From assembly GCA_002358955.1 (NCBI GenBank), contig DEPV01000026.1:1-36206 (forward strand): a stretch of 36,206 nucleotides of DNA, in the 5' to 3' direction. The notes under the pieces are model-generated. The model was not told the origin of the DNA, did not search any database, and saw nothing but the letters and a program-made list of their open reading frames with translations. Positions 1 through 7,761 of the stretch are shown here, in pieces. A program made the position numbers and the translations under genes. This DNA is from Erysipelothrix sp. UBA3383. GTDB lineage: Bacteria > Bacillota_I > Bacilli_A > Erysipelotrichales > Erysipelotrichaceae. Position 1 is the first letter of the stretch; the number at the start of each line of letters is the position of its first letter.

Positions 1-64
1 GTGCTAAGTCTTAAAGACGGGAAGTGATAATAAGTATGAAGTAAGTTAATGTCGTTATCATTTA

Positions 65-100
65 TTGACACTGATTAAAATGATACAATATCAGTATACT
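65..100 (+). promoter_or_regulatory. Possible promoter and small inverted repeat upstream of the first gene
   Basis: A consensus TTGACA lies at 65-70. Candidate -10 elements (TACAAT at 84-89, TATACT at 95-100) are not ideally spaced from it. TGATA-CAA-TATCA at 81-93 is a short inverted repeat that could be an operator. The gene's ribosome-binding site AAGGAGG is at 106-112. The promoter is inferred from position; the exact -10 is unclear. Confidence 0.35.
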
Positions 101-119
101 TAGCTAAGGAGGTTTTGAT

Positions 120-1484
120 GTGGTGAATATATTGGGAGAAGAATCAAACACTGTAGCATATAAAGTCGAATTACCAGATGAGTCTAATAAATGGCTTAAA
201 TCAGTAGTTGCTTTTTGCAATACTTCTGGCGGAAAACTAATTATGGGTATACAAGATAATACTTTAGAAATAGTTGGTATTAATGACTCGAGGTCTGAGT
301 TAGAGGCCAGAATAGTTGATACCATTTATAGTTGTATTGAACCAATGCCAACAATAAGTACTATGTTCCAAAACATTGAAGGCAAAGATATTTTTATTTT
401 AAATGTATCACGGGGTGGCCATAAACCCTATTATATTAAATCATTAGGTATGGAACGTGGTACCTTTGTTAGATTTGGCTCAACAGATAGGCAAGCTACA
501 TCTGCACAAATACTAGAGTTATCCATGTTTGGTCAACATAAAAATTTTATAACTGAGGCTTTTATACTAAATTCCAGCCCATTAAAGACAGAAGATAAAC
601 AGATTCAAGATTTCATTGATACTTTAAATGTTACTAATTCTTTGCCAGTCAATTTAAATAAATTGTTGGAATGGAAATTAATTTTATCGGTTTTCGATGA
701 ATTCTATGCTACAAATGGATTTATGTTACTTACAAGTAATCCCTTCAACTATAGTTATGTCAAGATAGGTATTTTTGATGGAACTACAAAAGCAAAAATG
801 TTAGATGAAATAAAGTTTGAAGGCTCTATTATTAAACAATATGAAAATTCTATAGAATATATACTAAATCTTCTAAAAACCGGTTTTACTTTTAAAAAAA
901 TAAGAAAACAAACTTATTTAATTCCTGAAGAGGCTATTAGAGAGGTTGTGGCCAATGCTATAATACATAGAAACTATCAAGATGAGCATCCCATAAGAAT
1001 AGAAATCTATTCAGATAGAATCGTCTTTTACTCTCCTGGTTCTCTTTATGATGGAATTCAATTAGAAGACATATTAAATGGGATATCTAAATTGCGAAAT
1101 GGCAATATTTCTGAAGTTTTCTACCATTTAGGCTACATTGAAAAATGGGGTTCAGGTATTCAAAGATCAAATCGTATTCTAAAGGAAAATGGTTTCAATG
1201 AATTAGATATTGATTCAGAAAATATTCATGGCGTGACGGTAACTATTAATTTTGAACAAGTCTCAAAAGTAGTGGAGAAAACTGTACATAGTTCAAAAAT
1301 TCCTTCATATGATGATGTTATAACATATTACAATAAGTTAGATGGAAAGTTCACTCGTAAGCAATTAGAGCATGATTTTAATTTAAGTACTCATTACGCT
1401 AGAACTATTTGTGAAAATTTGCAAAAGGAAAATTTAGTTTCTAAAGAAGGTTCTGGAAATTCCATTTATTACCAAATTGTATAA
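120..1484 (+). CDS. AlbA_2 (Schlafen-type) DNA-binding / RecG-like HATPase_c_4 transcriptional regulator
   Basis: The 454-residue protein has an N-terminal AlbA_2 (Schlafen AlbA) domain, roughly residues 8-130, seen in the pattern LKSVVAFCNTSGGKLIMGI followed by VGI. A GHKL-type ATPase domain (HATPase_c_4) lies near residues 270-380, with REVVANAIIHRNY (N-box-like), DRIVFYSPG and EKWGSGI. The C-terminus, about residues 400-454, looks like a winged helix. Such proteins are annotated as putative transcriptional regulators and are often accessory genes; no target is evident here. The start is GTG at 120 (or GTG at 123), 7 bases after AAGGAGG; the ATG at 118 is closed at once by TGA. It is monocistronic, ended by the hairpin at 1532-1560. 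A second member of the family lies at 32878-34227. Confidence 0.85.
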   Translation: MVNILGEESNTVAYKVELPDESNKWLKSVVAFCNTSGGKLIMGIQDNTLEIVGINDSRSELEARIVDTIYSCIEPMPTISTMFQNIEGKDIFILNVSRGGHKPYYIKSLGMERGTFVRFGSTDRQATSAQILELSMFGQHKNFITEAFILNSSPLKTEDKQIQDFIDTLNVTNSLPVNLNKLLEWKLILSVFDEFYATNGFMLLTSNPFNYSYVKIGIFDGTTKAKMLDEIKFEGSIIKQYENSIEYILNLLKTGFTFKKIRKQTYLIPEEAIREVVANAIIHRNYQDEHPIRIEIYSDRIVFYSPGSLYDGIQLEDILNGISKLRNGNISEVFYHLGYIEKWGSGIQRSNRILKENGFNELDIDSENIHGVTVTINFEQVSKVVEKTVHSSKIPSYDDVITYYNKLDGKFTRKQLEHDFNLSTHYARTICENLQKENLVSKEGSGNSIYYQIV

Positions 1485-1531
1485 ATGGTACTATGGATGT
1501 AGGGTTAAAGGTTTTATATTAATTAGATATG

Positions 1532-1560
1532 GGATTGACAATCTGGTCAATCCTTTTTTT
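1532..1560 (+). terminator. Rho-independent terminator of the AlbA_2 gene
   Basis: GGATTGAC (1532-1539) and GTCAATCC (1546-1553) form a perfect 8-bp stem with a 6-nt loop, followed by seven T (1554-1560). It ends the upstream gene. It also rules out the longer ATG start at 1529 for the glycosyltransferase. Confidence 0.85.
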
Positions 1561-1581
1561 AATGGTTTACAAGCCTATTTA

Positions 1582-1590
1582 TGCTATGAT
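1582..1590 (+). promoter_or_regulatory. Extended -10 promoter for the glycosyltransferase gene
   Basis: TATGAT at 1585-1590 is preceded by TG at 1582-1583, an extended -10, and lies about 25 bases ahead of the ATG at 1616, just past a terminator. No good -35 is seen at standard spacing. Confidence 0.45.
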
Positions 1591-1615
1591 AGAAAAAGAG
1601 ATATGTGAGGTTCTT

Positions 1616-2725
1616 ATGGAAAAAATTAAAGTATTATTTGTACATGGTGGTATCTTAGCAAAAGCTGGAACCGAGAGTTACATGATGTCAGTATTTGATA
1701 ATGTTGACCCTGAAGAAGTTCAAATTGATTTTGTTGTTTTTGGTGTTGATGAAGGGTACTATGATCAAGGTCTAAAGGATAAAGGGGTCAATATTTATCC
1801 GATTAAGTATCGACCTAAAGATTTCTTTAAAGATAAAGATTCATTAAGAACTCTAAAACACCAAATTCAAAAAGAACAGTATGATATTGTTCATGTTCAT
1901 ATGAATGCTTTTAATGCACCGGTGATTGCCATGTTTAAGAAATGGGGCATCCCTGTTGCAGTAGCACATTCTCATACCAATGAATACATGTCACAAAATA
2001 AAGTTATTATTCAACTTAAAAAACACCTTAAAAAGAAAACACCCAATGTAGCAGATTTACTGGTAGCATGCTCCATAGATGCCGGCGAGTTTCAATATAA
2101 AGATGCAGACTTTACCGTCATCAATAATGGGATTGATATTGATAAATTTTCATACAATGAAGAAGTCAGGAATAAGATTCGAGAAGAGTATGATCTTAAT
2201 GGACATTTTGTCTTAGGAAATATAGGACGATTTAACTTCCAAAAGAATCATGATTTCCTTCTGGATATCTTCCATGAATATCTAAAACTTGATGATACAG
2301 GTCTATTGATGTTAATTGGAGAAGGTGAACTGGATGCTAAGATTCGTACTAAAGCGACCAGTTTAGGAATCATTGATAAGATCCGCTTCTTAGGTATTAA
2401 ACCTGATACAGCCCCTTACTATCAAGCGATGGATGCTTTTGTATTACCATCCCTTTTCGAAGGTTTAGGAATTGTTTTAGTTGAAGCTCAAGCAGCGGGC
2501 CTAGAGTGCTATGCTTCCACATTTGTACCCCGTGAGGCATCGATGGGTGAGCACTGTCAGTTTATAGAACTGAAAGACCCTAAGGAGTGGGCTGATGCTG
2601 TATACGCCCGTAAGGATGGTATTCGTGTTGATGGCAGCCAAGATGTTTATAATAATAAATACGATGCCTATGGCAGTGCCCAGCACCTCATATCACTGTA
2701 TAGAAAATTACTAGAAAACCGTTAA
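1616..2725 (+). CDS. Glycosyltransferase family 4 (GT-B fold)
   Basis: The 369-residue protein transfers a sugar from an activated donor to a cell-surface acceptor; the sugar is not predictable. The N-terminal Rossmann half begins KVLFVHGGILAKAGTESYM, typical of EpsF-like GT4 enzymes (glycine-rich acceptor-side loop followed by a conserved E-S). The donor half (Glycos_transf_1) starts near residue 205 (FVLGNIGRFNFQKNHDFLL) and carries the E-x7-E motif EGLGIVLVE at residues 282-290. The start is ATG 1616 with GAGG 5 bases upstream; a longer frame back to 1529 starts inside a terminator. It is a single gene between two terminators, with no polysaccharide genes beside it, so the acceptor is unknown. 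Confidence 0.88.
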   Translation: MEKIKVLFVHGGILAKAGTESYMMSVFDNVDPEEVQIDFVVFGVDEGYYDQGLKDKGVNIYPIKYRPKDFFKDKDSLRTLKHQIQKEQYDIVHVHMNAFNAPVIAMFKKWGIPVAVAHSHTNEYMSQNKVIIQLKKHLKKKTPNVADLLVACSIDAGEFQYKDADFTVINNGIDIDKFSYNEEVRNKIREEYDLNGHFVLGNIGRFNFQKNHDFLLDIFHEYLKLDDTGLLMLIGEGELDAKIRTKATSLGIIDKIRFLGIKPDTAPYYQAMDAFVLPSLFEGLGIVLVEAQAAGLECYASTFVPREASMGEHCQFIELKDPKEWADAVYARKDGIRVDGSQDVYNNKYDAYGSAQHLISLYRKLLENR

Positions 2726-2737
2726 TTCGGTTTTTTT
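2715..2737 (+). terminator. Terminator overlapping the glycosyltransferase stop codon
   Basis: AAAACCG (2715-2721) pairs with CGGTTTT (2728-2734) around a TTAATT loop that contains the TAA stop. A T-run follows. Confidence 0.75.
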
Positions 2738-2738
2738 C

Positions 2739-2767
2739 TTGTCAAAAATGAATCTAGTGTGTATACT
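2739..2767 (+). promoter_or_regulatory. Sigma-A promoter of the GntR-ABC operon
   Basis: TTGTCA (2739-2744), a 17-base spacer and TATACT (2762-2767). It is followed at once by the palindrome at 2768-2779 and the AGGAGG ribosome-binding site at 2784-2789. Confidence 0.8.
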
Positions 2768-2779
2768 GTGTATATACAC
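2768..2779. promoter_or_regulatory. Probable GntR operator: perfect 12-bp palindrome
   Basis: GTGTATATACAC is a perfect palindrome directly after the -10 box, in the position expected for an autoregulatory operator. The -10 itself sits in a related sequence (GTGTATAC at 2759-2766), so two half-similar sites may overlap the promoter. Binding by the adjacent GntR protein is inferred from position. Confidence 0.65.
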
Positions 2780-2794
2780 TGATAGGAGGTAAAG

Positions 2795-3163
2795 ATGCAA
2801 CTATACATTAACAAACAAGATTCCATACCTTTCTATGAACAAATTTACCTTCAAATCCGTGATGCGATTCTTGAAGAAACTGTTCAAAAGGATGAACTAC
2901 TACCTTCGATGAGAGTTCTGGCTAAGGATTTAAGAGTCAGCTTAATCACTGTGAAAAGAGCTTATGAAGATCTTGAACGCGATGGGTATATCTACTCTGT
3001 TGTCGGACGTGGTTCCTATGTTAAAGAGCAGGACTTTTCACAGGTTAAAGCACTGTTTACTGAAAACTTAAAGGAACAAATTGAACAATTAAAGGATACT
3101 GCAAAAAAAGCAAATATATCCATAGAAGAACTTATTCAAATGGTCAAAGAAGAGAATAAGTAG
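2795..3163 (+). CDS. GntR-family transcriptional regulator, YtrA type
   Basis: The 122-residue protein has a GntR winged helix at residues 11-78: IPFYEQIYLQIRDAILE, then LPSMRVLAKDLRVSLITVKR (recognition helix), then the wing GYIYSVVGRGSYV. The short helical tail (about residues 80-122) is too small for a FadR/HutC effector domain, which is the YtrA-subfamily layout. YtrA regulators usually repress the ABC operon they lead and respond to cell-envelope stress or antibiotics. Here it is the first gene of a six-gene operon and lies next to a palindrome in its own promoter. Autorepression is inferred. Confidence 0.9.
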   Translation: MQLYINKQDSIPFYEQIYLQIRDAILEETVQKDELLPSMRVLAKDLRVSLITVKRAYEDLERDGYIYSVVGRGSYVKEQDFSQVKALFTENLKEQIEQLKDTAKKANISIEELIQMVKEENK

Positions 3164-3197
3164 TCTTTGTAGTATTAATCGATAACCTAAGGAGGAC

Positions 3198-3866
3198 ATG
3201 ATGAACTATTTAAAATACAATTTTGATATATTCAGAAGTACTAATATAGGAAGAATAATCATCACTATTCTGTTCTATATTTATGTACCCGGTTCTGTAC
3301 ATTGGCTCTACATCTGGCTCTATATTGCAATTACAAATACAGATGTATATGGTTTAAGTACAGTCATTATGAATACAGATTACTTAGAATCACAGCCCTT
3401 GTTTTCAGGGAAGCGAATCTATTACATAACTGCAATCGAGATTAAAGAAAATTTAATTGTTTATGGGATGAGTCTATTAGGACTTTTCATATTACCCAAA
3501 TTGGGTATCTACTCACCATTTAGCATTCGATTGGATTTGATGAGTATCTTTATTATTAGCAGTCTCTTGTGTAAATCGTTCTTTATCATTGCTACTTCCT
3601 ATGTAAAGATACATGGAGATACTAATAAGACTTCAAGTTTTATTTACTATATTACCAGCGTCATCATTGGTTTTCTGTTTTCTACTTTCATAGGTCCAAC
3701 CGTTACAGATTGGGATACCTATGCTAATATCTCTACCTTCAAATTTTATCTATTCTGCATAGTACTTGTTATCGTATCAGCACTAATCGGTTCTGCAATT
3801 ATTTTAATGTGTAGAGCAAAAGAAAGGAAGAGGATATCATATGAAAACGATAAGATTCTATCGTAG
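3198..3866 (+). CDS. ABC-type transporter membrane protein (paralogue 1)
   Basis: A 222-residue integral membrane protein with about six hydrophobic segments (near residues 12-32, 34-50, 88-106, 118-138, 150-168 and 184-206). No named family is recognised with confidence. It shares a soluble-loop motif with the next protein: DYLESQPLFSGKR here and DYIKSTPISNRKR there, at the same place relative to the first membrane segments, so the two are paralogues. The start is ATG 3198 (or 3201) after AAGGAGG at 3189-3195. It overlaps the next gene by 26 bases, implying translational coupling and a heteromeric membrane unit served by the two ATPases downstream. Confidence 0.75.
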   Translation: MMNYLKYNFDIFRSTNIGRIIITILFYIYVPGSVHWLYIWLYIAITNTDVYGLSTVIMNTDYLESQPLFSGKRIYYITAIEIKENLIVYGMSLLGLFILPKLGIYSPFSIRLDLMSIFIISSLLCKSFFIIATSYVKIHGDTNKTSSFIYYITSVIIGFLFSTFIGPTVTDWDTYANISTFKFYLFCIVLVIVSALIGSAIILMCRAKERKRISYENDKILS

Positions 3867-4503
3867 TCAAATATACTTTAAGCAAATAATAGGTTTTGGA
3901 TTTTTCATGAGTTTGATGATTATCCATCCTGGTTATATTTTCGCAAGTTTATTTATTAAATTGAGCCTTCGAGAAAATTCATTAATGGGTAATGATTACA
4001 TTAAGTCTACACCTATCTCAAATAGAAAAAGGTCCAAACAATTGATTATGATTAATCTTGTGATTTATTGCTGCATGTATGCAATTGTTCTTTTAAGTAT
4101 TTATATAAGATCAATCTTAGGGCCTCCTTACTTGATTCCAGATATCTATAGAAAAATAACTATTATTCTTACCAGTATTGTATTTCTTTATTCTTTTATC
4201 ATGACCGTAATTAATGTCTATGAAAGTGTCTATAAGGTCTTAGGAGACAACTATAGATGGTTTGAGAATGGGTCTTATATTCTTGTAGGATTTCCAGCTA
4301 CCATCTATGGTGCATATCTGTACGATTTTACTTATAGTTTTAATAACTTACCGAGTTCTAGTATAAACTACGTTCCAATTATTGGTATTCTGCTAGCAAT
4401 TTTGGCATGTACGTTAGTTTATGTCTATTTTGCAAAACAAAAAATTGATAGGAATGGTGAAATTTCTAATTTGAATATGTGTGGAGGAAAACATAATGGA
4501 TAA
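3841..4503 (+). CDS. ABC-type transporter membrane protein (paralogue 2)
   Basis: A 220-residue membrane protein with about five hydrophobic segments, paralogous to the preceding protein (shared DYxxSxPxxxxKR loop and similar hydrophobic pattern). The ATG at 3841 lies inside the end of the upstream gene and is preceded by AGGAAGAGG. Its end overlaps the next ATPase start by 8 bases. By position it would be the second permease half of an ABC exporter or immunity-type system. The substrate is unknown. Confidence 0.72.
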   Translation: MKTIRFYRSQIYFKQIIGFGFFMSLMIIHPGYIFASLFIKLSLRENSLMGNDYIKSTPISNRKRSKQLIMINLVIYCCMYAIVLLSIYIRSILGPPYLIPDIYRKITIILTSIVFLYSFIMTVINVYESVYKVLGDNYRWFENGSYILVGFPATIYGAYLYDFTYSFNNLPSSSINYVPIIGILLAILACTLVYVYFAKQKIDRNGEISNLNMCGGKHNG

Positions 4504-5245
4504 AATAATATACGAAGTTAATAATGTGGGGTATTCTTATAAACACTTTTCACTTCAAGATATTAATTTTAATTTAGTGGATGGAGAAGTGTGTGCAGTA
4601 CTCGGAGCAAATGGTTCGGGAAAAACTACTCTCATAAAATCACTTGTTAATATTCTCAAGGGAAGTGGAACTGTAAAATATAATGGAAGTACTGATTACC
4701 TGGATGTACTAGCCTATGTTCCTGACTCATTTCCGTTTGAGTCTCTTAACCAAAATAATTTAATCTACTTTTTAGAAATGAATTATGAGAGTTTTAACAA
4801 GGACAAATTCAATCAATTATTAGAATCATTTGGATTAGCAAACAAGAAAAATTATAAAAAATTAAGCAATGGTGAAAAACAAAGATTAATGTTTGCTACT
4901 GTATTAGCGCGTCAATCGGAAGTGTTCATTCTCGATGAACCCAGTGATGGTATTGATCCTTTCTTCAGGGAAACAATGATTGATTTATTGTTTGATGAGG
5001 TGATCGATAGTAATGGGATTACGATACTATCAACACATAATATACAACCTTATGAAACGATGGTTGATCGCATCATTTATTTGAGTCGTGGTAAATTAGT
5101 AGTGAATCAGACAAAGGATTTCATCTTAGAACAGGGAGAATCTATATTAAAGGAACTTAAATTTGATGAAGCTCTTGTTGAACAATTTATGCATCAAAGA
5201 AATCTAACGTCATTTATGGAAGTGATGCAGATAGGAGGTTTCTAA
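4496..5245 (+). CDS. ABC transporter ATP-binding protein (catalytically complete subunit)
   Basis: The 249-residue nucleotide-binding protein has Walker A GANGSGKT at residues 37-44, the signature LSNGEKQR, Walker B VFILDEPSDGID with the catalytic Glu at about residue 148, and the H-loop His at about residue 181 (STHN). The canonical Q-loop Gln is not obvious: the segment reads LAYVPDSFPF. The start is ATG 4496, 8 bases after GGAGG; a GTG at 4481 in the same frame overlaps that ribosome-binding site and is less likely. It energises the membrane proteins encoded on either side and ends in a TAATG overlap with the second ATPase. Confidence 0.88.
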   Translation: MDKIIYEVNNVGYSYKHFSLQDINFNLVDGEVCAVLGANGSGKTTLIKSLVNILKGSGTVKYNGSTDYLDVLAYVPDSFPFESLNQNNLIYFLEMNYESFNKDKFNQLLESFGLANKKNYKKLSNGEKQRLMFATVLARQSEVFILDEPSDGIDPFFRETMIDLLFDEVIDSNGITILSTHNIQPYETMVDRIIYLSRGKLVVNQTKDFILEQGESILKELKFDEALVEQFMHQRNLTSFMEVMQIGGF

Positions 5246-6027
5246 TGTTAAATGTAGGTCCATATGTTTATAGTAATGGTGACTTTAAACTAACAATACC
5301 CAGCACGCATTTTAAATTTGGTGAAATACATTTGGTTCTGGGTAATAACTCTTCTGGGAAAACCTTGTTACTAGATTTACTATCTGGGTATCAAAAGGGA
5401 TTAGTATCTGATGAGATTTCTAAGCTAGCTTATGTGTCTTCGGACTATCCTTTCACTGAAATGGGAACCATTAAGCAACTTGGACATATGTTAAGCCAGT
5501 TAAACAAGAACTTTGATTTTGAGTTATTTCAGGAAATGATTAATAAGTTTCTTAAATATCAAGAAGTAAAGAATACCGATGATTTATCTTTGGGACAAAA
5601 GAAATTACTGCAACTAGCAGTTGCACTGGCTCACCATCCTAAAGTTTTACTTCTTGATGATATTAGTAATGGTTTGGATCAAAAGCATAAGTTATATCTT
5701 TATGAGATTCTTCAGGATCTCAGTTTAAACCAAAATGTGTGCATTATCATAGCAAGTAATCTATTTGAAGATTTCATTCAAATAGCCGACCAGTATCTCA
5801 TGATACAAAGTCAAATCTTAACAACACTGGGGAATGGTGATCATATTGTTGATACGTATTTCCTTTGGGAAGGGTTGTTGGAAGATTTCAATACTATTCC
5901 CAAGAATCTAGTTTACACATATAACTCACGTAGAGACCATATATCTGCACTTGTTAATCCATCCATAAAAGATTCATTTCAAGCTAATATTGTTGATGTC
6001 CTACTTCTTTTAGGAAGGGGGCAATAA
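5245..6027 (+). CDS. Degenerate ABC ATP-binding protein, partner of the preceding ATPase
   Basis: A 260-residue ABC-type protein. Walker A GNNSSGKT (residues 33-40) and the signature LSLGQKK are present. Two catalytic positions differ from consensus: Walker B reads VLLLDDIS, with Asp at residue 139 where Glu is expected, and the H-loop His is replaced by Asn at about residue 172 (ASNLFED). ATP binding may be kept while hydrolysis at this site is weak, giving an asymmetric heterodimer with the upstream protein. It is coupled to that gene through TAATG. The loss of catalysis is inferred from these residues. Confidence 0.82.
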   Translation: MLNVGPYVYSNGDFKLTIPSTHFKFGEIHLVLGNNSSGKTLLLDLLSGYQKGLVSDEISKLAYVSSDYPFTEMGTIKQLGHMLSQLNKNFDFELFQEMINKFLKYQEVKNTDDLSLGQKKLLQLAVALAHHPKVLLLDDISNGLDQKHKLYLYEILQDLSLNQNVCIIIASNLFEDFIQIADQYLMIQSQILTTLGNGDHIVDTYFLWEGLLEDFNTIPKNLVYTYNSRRDHISALVNPSIKDSFQANIVDVLLLLGRGQ

Positions 6028-6028
6028 T

Positions 6029-6550
6029 ATGACACTATTAAATAGAAAATTTATGTACATGTTAGCCTTTGTTGAAATTCTAATTGGATCGTTGTTCACA
6101 CTTTCGTTTATTTTGTACTTCAGTTTACCTCAATTTGTATTGATCACAAGTTTTATTGGTGCTTTTACTATATATACAATCATCTCCACAGTATACCGAC
6201 CAAAATTCAATATTTATCTTCGACAGAATCACTACAATATTAGAGATATTAAACTCAATATTGCGAAGGAGATGATGGTGTATTCTGTTGTTATAGCATT
6301 AATTTTTACAGGTATGTTGCCATCGGATTTTGTAACATTTTTTCTGATAAAAGGCTTAATTTCTGGCCTTATTTTGGGAGTACTATTATTTAGGAGTTTT
6401 GAAACCATTCTTTGTCTTCTAGTTGGAATCATTATTATTTATACACCATTAAATTATTCTTTGATTACGTTTTTATTGTTCATTTTAACTCTTATTTCAA
6501 TAATGCTAATTCAAAAAATGGATGGTAGTAAATTTACCAAAGTGATATAA
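6029..6550 (+). CDS. Small membrane protein, last gene of the GntR-ABC operon
   Basis: A 173-residue, strongly hydrophobic protein with four or five membrane segments and no recognised family. It begins one base after the preceding stop, behind a GGAAGGGGG ribosome-binding site, and is followed by the terminator at 6621-6649. It may be a third membrane subunit or an accessory protein of the ABC system. The function is unknown. Confidence 0.65.
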   Translation: MTLLNRKFMYMLAFVEILIGSLFTLSFILYFSLPQFVLITSFIGAFTIYTIISTVYRPKFNIYLRQNHYNIRDIKLNIAKEMMVYSVVIALIFTGMLPSDFVTFFLIKGLISGLILGVLLFRSFETILCLLVGIIIIYTPLNYSLITFLLFILTLISIMLIQKMDGSKFTKVI

Positions 6551-6620
6551 ACTGTAATTGTAAAAATAAAACATTTTTCCTTCCATCTTAGAAAATGGAA
6601 TGCGTATTACATGAAATTTT

Positions 6621-6649
6621 GAGAGTCACGAAACATCGTGACTCTTTTC
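6621..6649 (+). terminator. Terminator of the GntR-ABC operon
   Basis: AGAGTCACG (6622-6630) and CGTGACTCT (6637-6645) form a perfect 9-bp stem with a 6-nt loop (AAACAT), followed by TTTT. Confidence 0.88.
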
Positions 6650-6820
6650 TACGCAATAAGTTCGATTAATAATGAGTAAATATTTAGTCTCTAATCTAAT
6701 TATTCTTAATAGAAATTTATATAAATTATAATTAACAGTAACGTTAGATTAACTCTTTGAGTTGACTTAAGTGCACTTGGGTCGTGAACAAAAGTGCTCA
6801 TTCAATTACTTTTAAGTCTC

Positions 6821-6876
6821 TGATATAAAAAATACCCTATGCCTTGATACTGCTTATGTATCTTGCATAGGGTATT
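6821..6876 (-). terminator. Terminator of the minus-strand prsA-like operon, with nested hairpin
   Basis: AATACCCTATGC (6831-6842) pairs perfectly with GCATAGGGTATT (6865-6876). The 22-nt loop holds an inner stem, GATAC with GTATC. Read on the minus strand, the stem is followed by a run of six T, as expected for a terminator downstream of the gene ending at 6904. Confidence 0.85.
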
Positions 6877-6903
6877 GATATAGCTAATATTTATTCAGAT
6901 CTA

Positions 6904-7761
6904 TTAGTTTGCTAAGTATTCTGGGTGTGATTTTTTAAGTGCATTATAGATGCCTTCATCATATACCTTAAAGTTATTTTCTTTATAGATACGTCCCAGT
7001 TCTTTTTGAGTTAAGGTGTTGTCAGATAAGATTTTCTCAATCACATCATCCTTGAAGGTTGCAACATCTGCACTTACAAGTTCAGCGATGTAATACTGAT
7101 CTTTATCAGTTCCTGTTTCAAGTACTTCTGAAACAGCAGGTTCATTGTTCTCTTTTAAGAAATCAATAACATCTTGTGGAAGTTTGGATTGTGACATTAA
7201 TTCTAAGGTTTCAACACCTTTTTGTGTCACATCTTCATCAAGTGCTTTAGCAATATCTTCTAATGAAGATTTATCAGCTAACATTTCTTTTGCTTTATCT
7301 AGATTTTCTTTATCTTTGATTTGTAATACTTTAATTTTACGTGGAATTAAATCTTGTGCTAAACGTTTAAAGTTTTCATTTAAGTCTGTTTCTAGGAAAT
7401 GACGTAAACGTGCATAAGGTTTTAAGTTATTCTCAACATAATCCTCTTCAGTTTCATATCCCAGTTTTTGAACTTCTTCTAGGAATTGATCTTTAAGATC
7501 TTCTTTTTGTTTTGCTAAGAGTTCTGCAACTTCATCAGCAATATCCTCATCTGTAACATCTTTTGTAATTAAGTCTTGAGCTTCACGGATTGCAGTCTTA
7601 CCTGCATCACTTGATTTCATAACGTGGAATAATTGTTCTTGGTTCACTGTTTTTGATCCAACTTTAAATATTACTTCGTTACTGCTTGTACTTGCTTCTT
7701 TGTTTGCACATCCTGCAAGTACCAATAGTGCTGTAAGTGCTAAAAGTAGTTTCTTCATCAT
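6904..7761 (-). CDS. PrsA/SurA-like lipoprotein chaperone
   Basis: A 285-residue lipoprotein with the lipobox LAGC (lipid-modified Cys at residue 18 after a KK-L-rich signal). The body resembles the SurA_N/PrsA chaperone scaffold: long charged helices and FKVGSKTVNQEQLFHVM near the start. The central region, about residues 140-235, sits where PrsA has its parvulin domain, but the SHILI-type and GxxGx motifs of an active parvulin are not apparent. It probably helps fold secreted proteins at the outer membrane face without isomerase activity. The start overlaps the upstream stop (TAATGATG); the second ATG, 3 bases on, is equally possible. It is the second gene of a two-gene operon. Confidence 0.78.
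   Translation of the reverse strand: MMKKLLLALTALLVLAGCANKEASTSSNEVIFKVGSKTVNQEQLFHVMKSSDAGKTAIREAQDLITKDVTDEDIADEVAELLAKQKEDLKDQFLEEVQKLGYETEEDYVENNLKPYARLRHFLETDLNENFKRLAQDLIPRKIKVLQIKDKENLDKAKEMLADKSSLEDIAKALDEDVTQKGVETLELMSQSKLPQDVIDFLKENNEPAVSEVLETGTDKDQYYIAELVSADVATFKDDVIEKILSDNTLTQKELGRIYKENNFKVYDEGIYNALKKSHPEYLAN

Larger units (their letters stand above)
6551..6903. other. Convergent intergenic region with two terminators
   Basis: These 353 bases separate convergent operons. They hold the plus-strand terminator at 6621-6649 and the minus-strand terminator at 6821-6876. The AT-rich middle, about 6650-6820, contains no gene or repeat that I can support. Confidence 0.7.

Noticed and set aside
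1529..1615. N-terminal extension of the glycosyltransferase from ATG 1529
   Set aside because: The extension starts inside a perfect terminator and the start at 1616 has a proper ribosome-binding site and the normal GT4 N-terminus.
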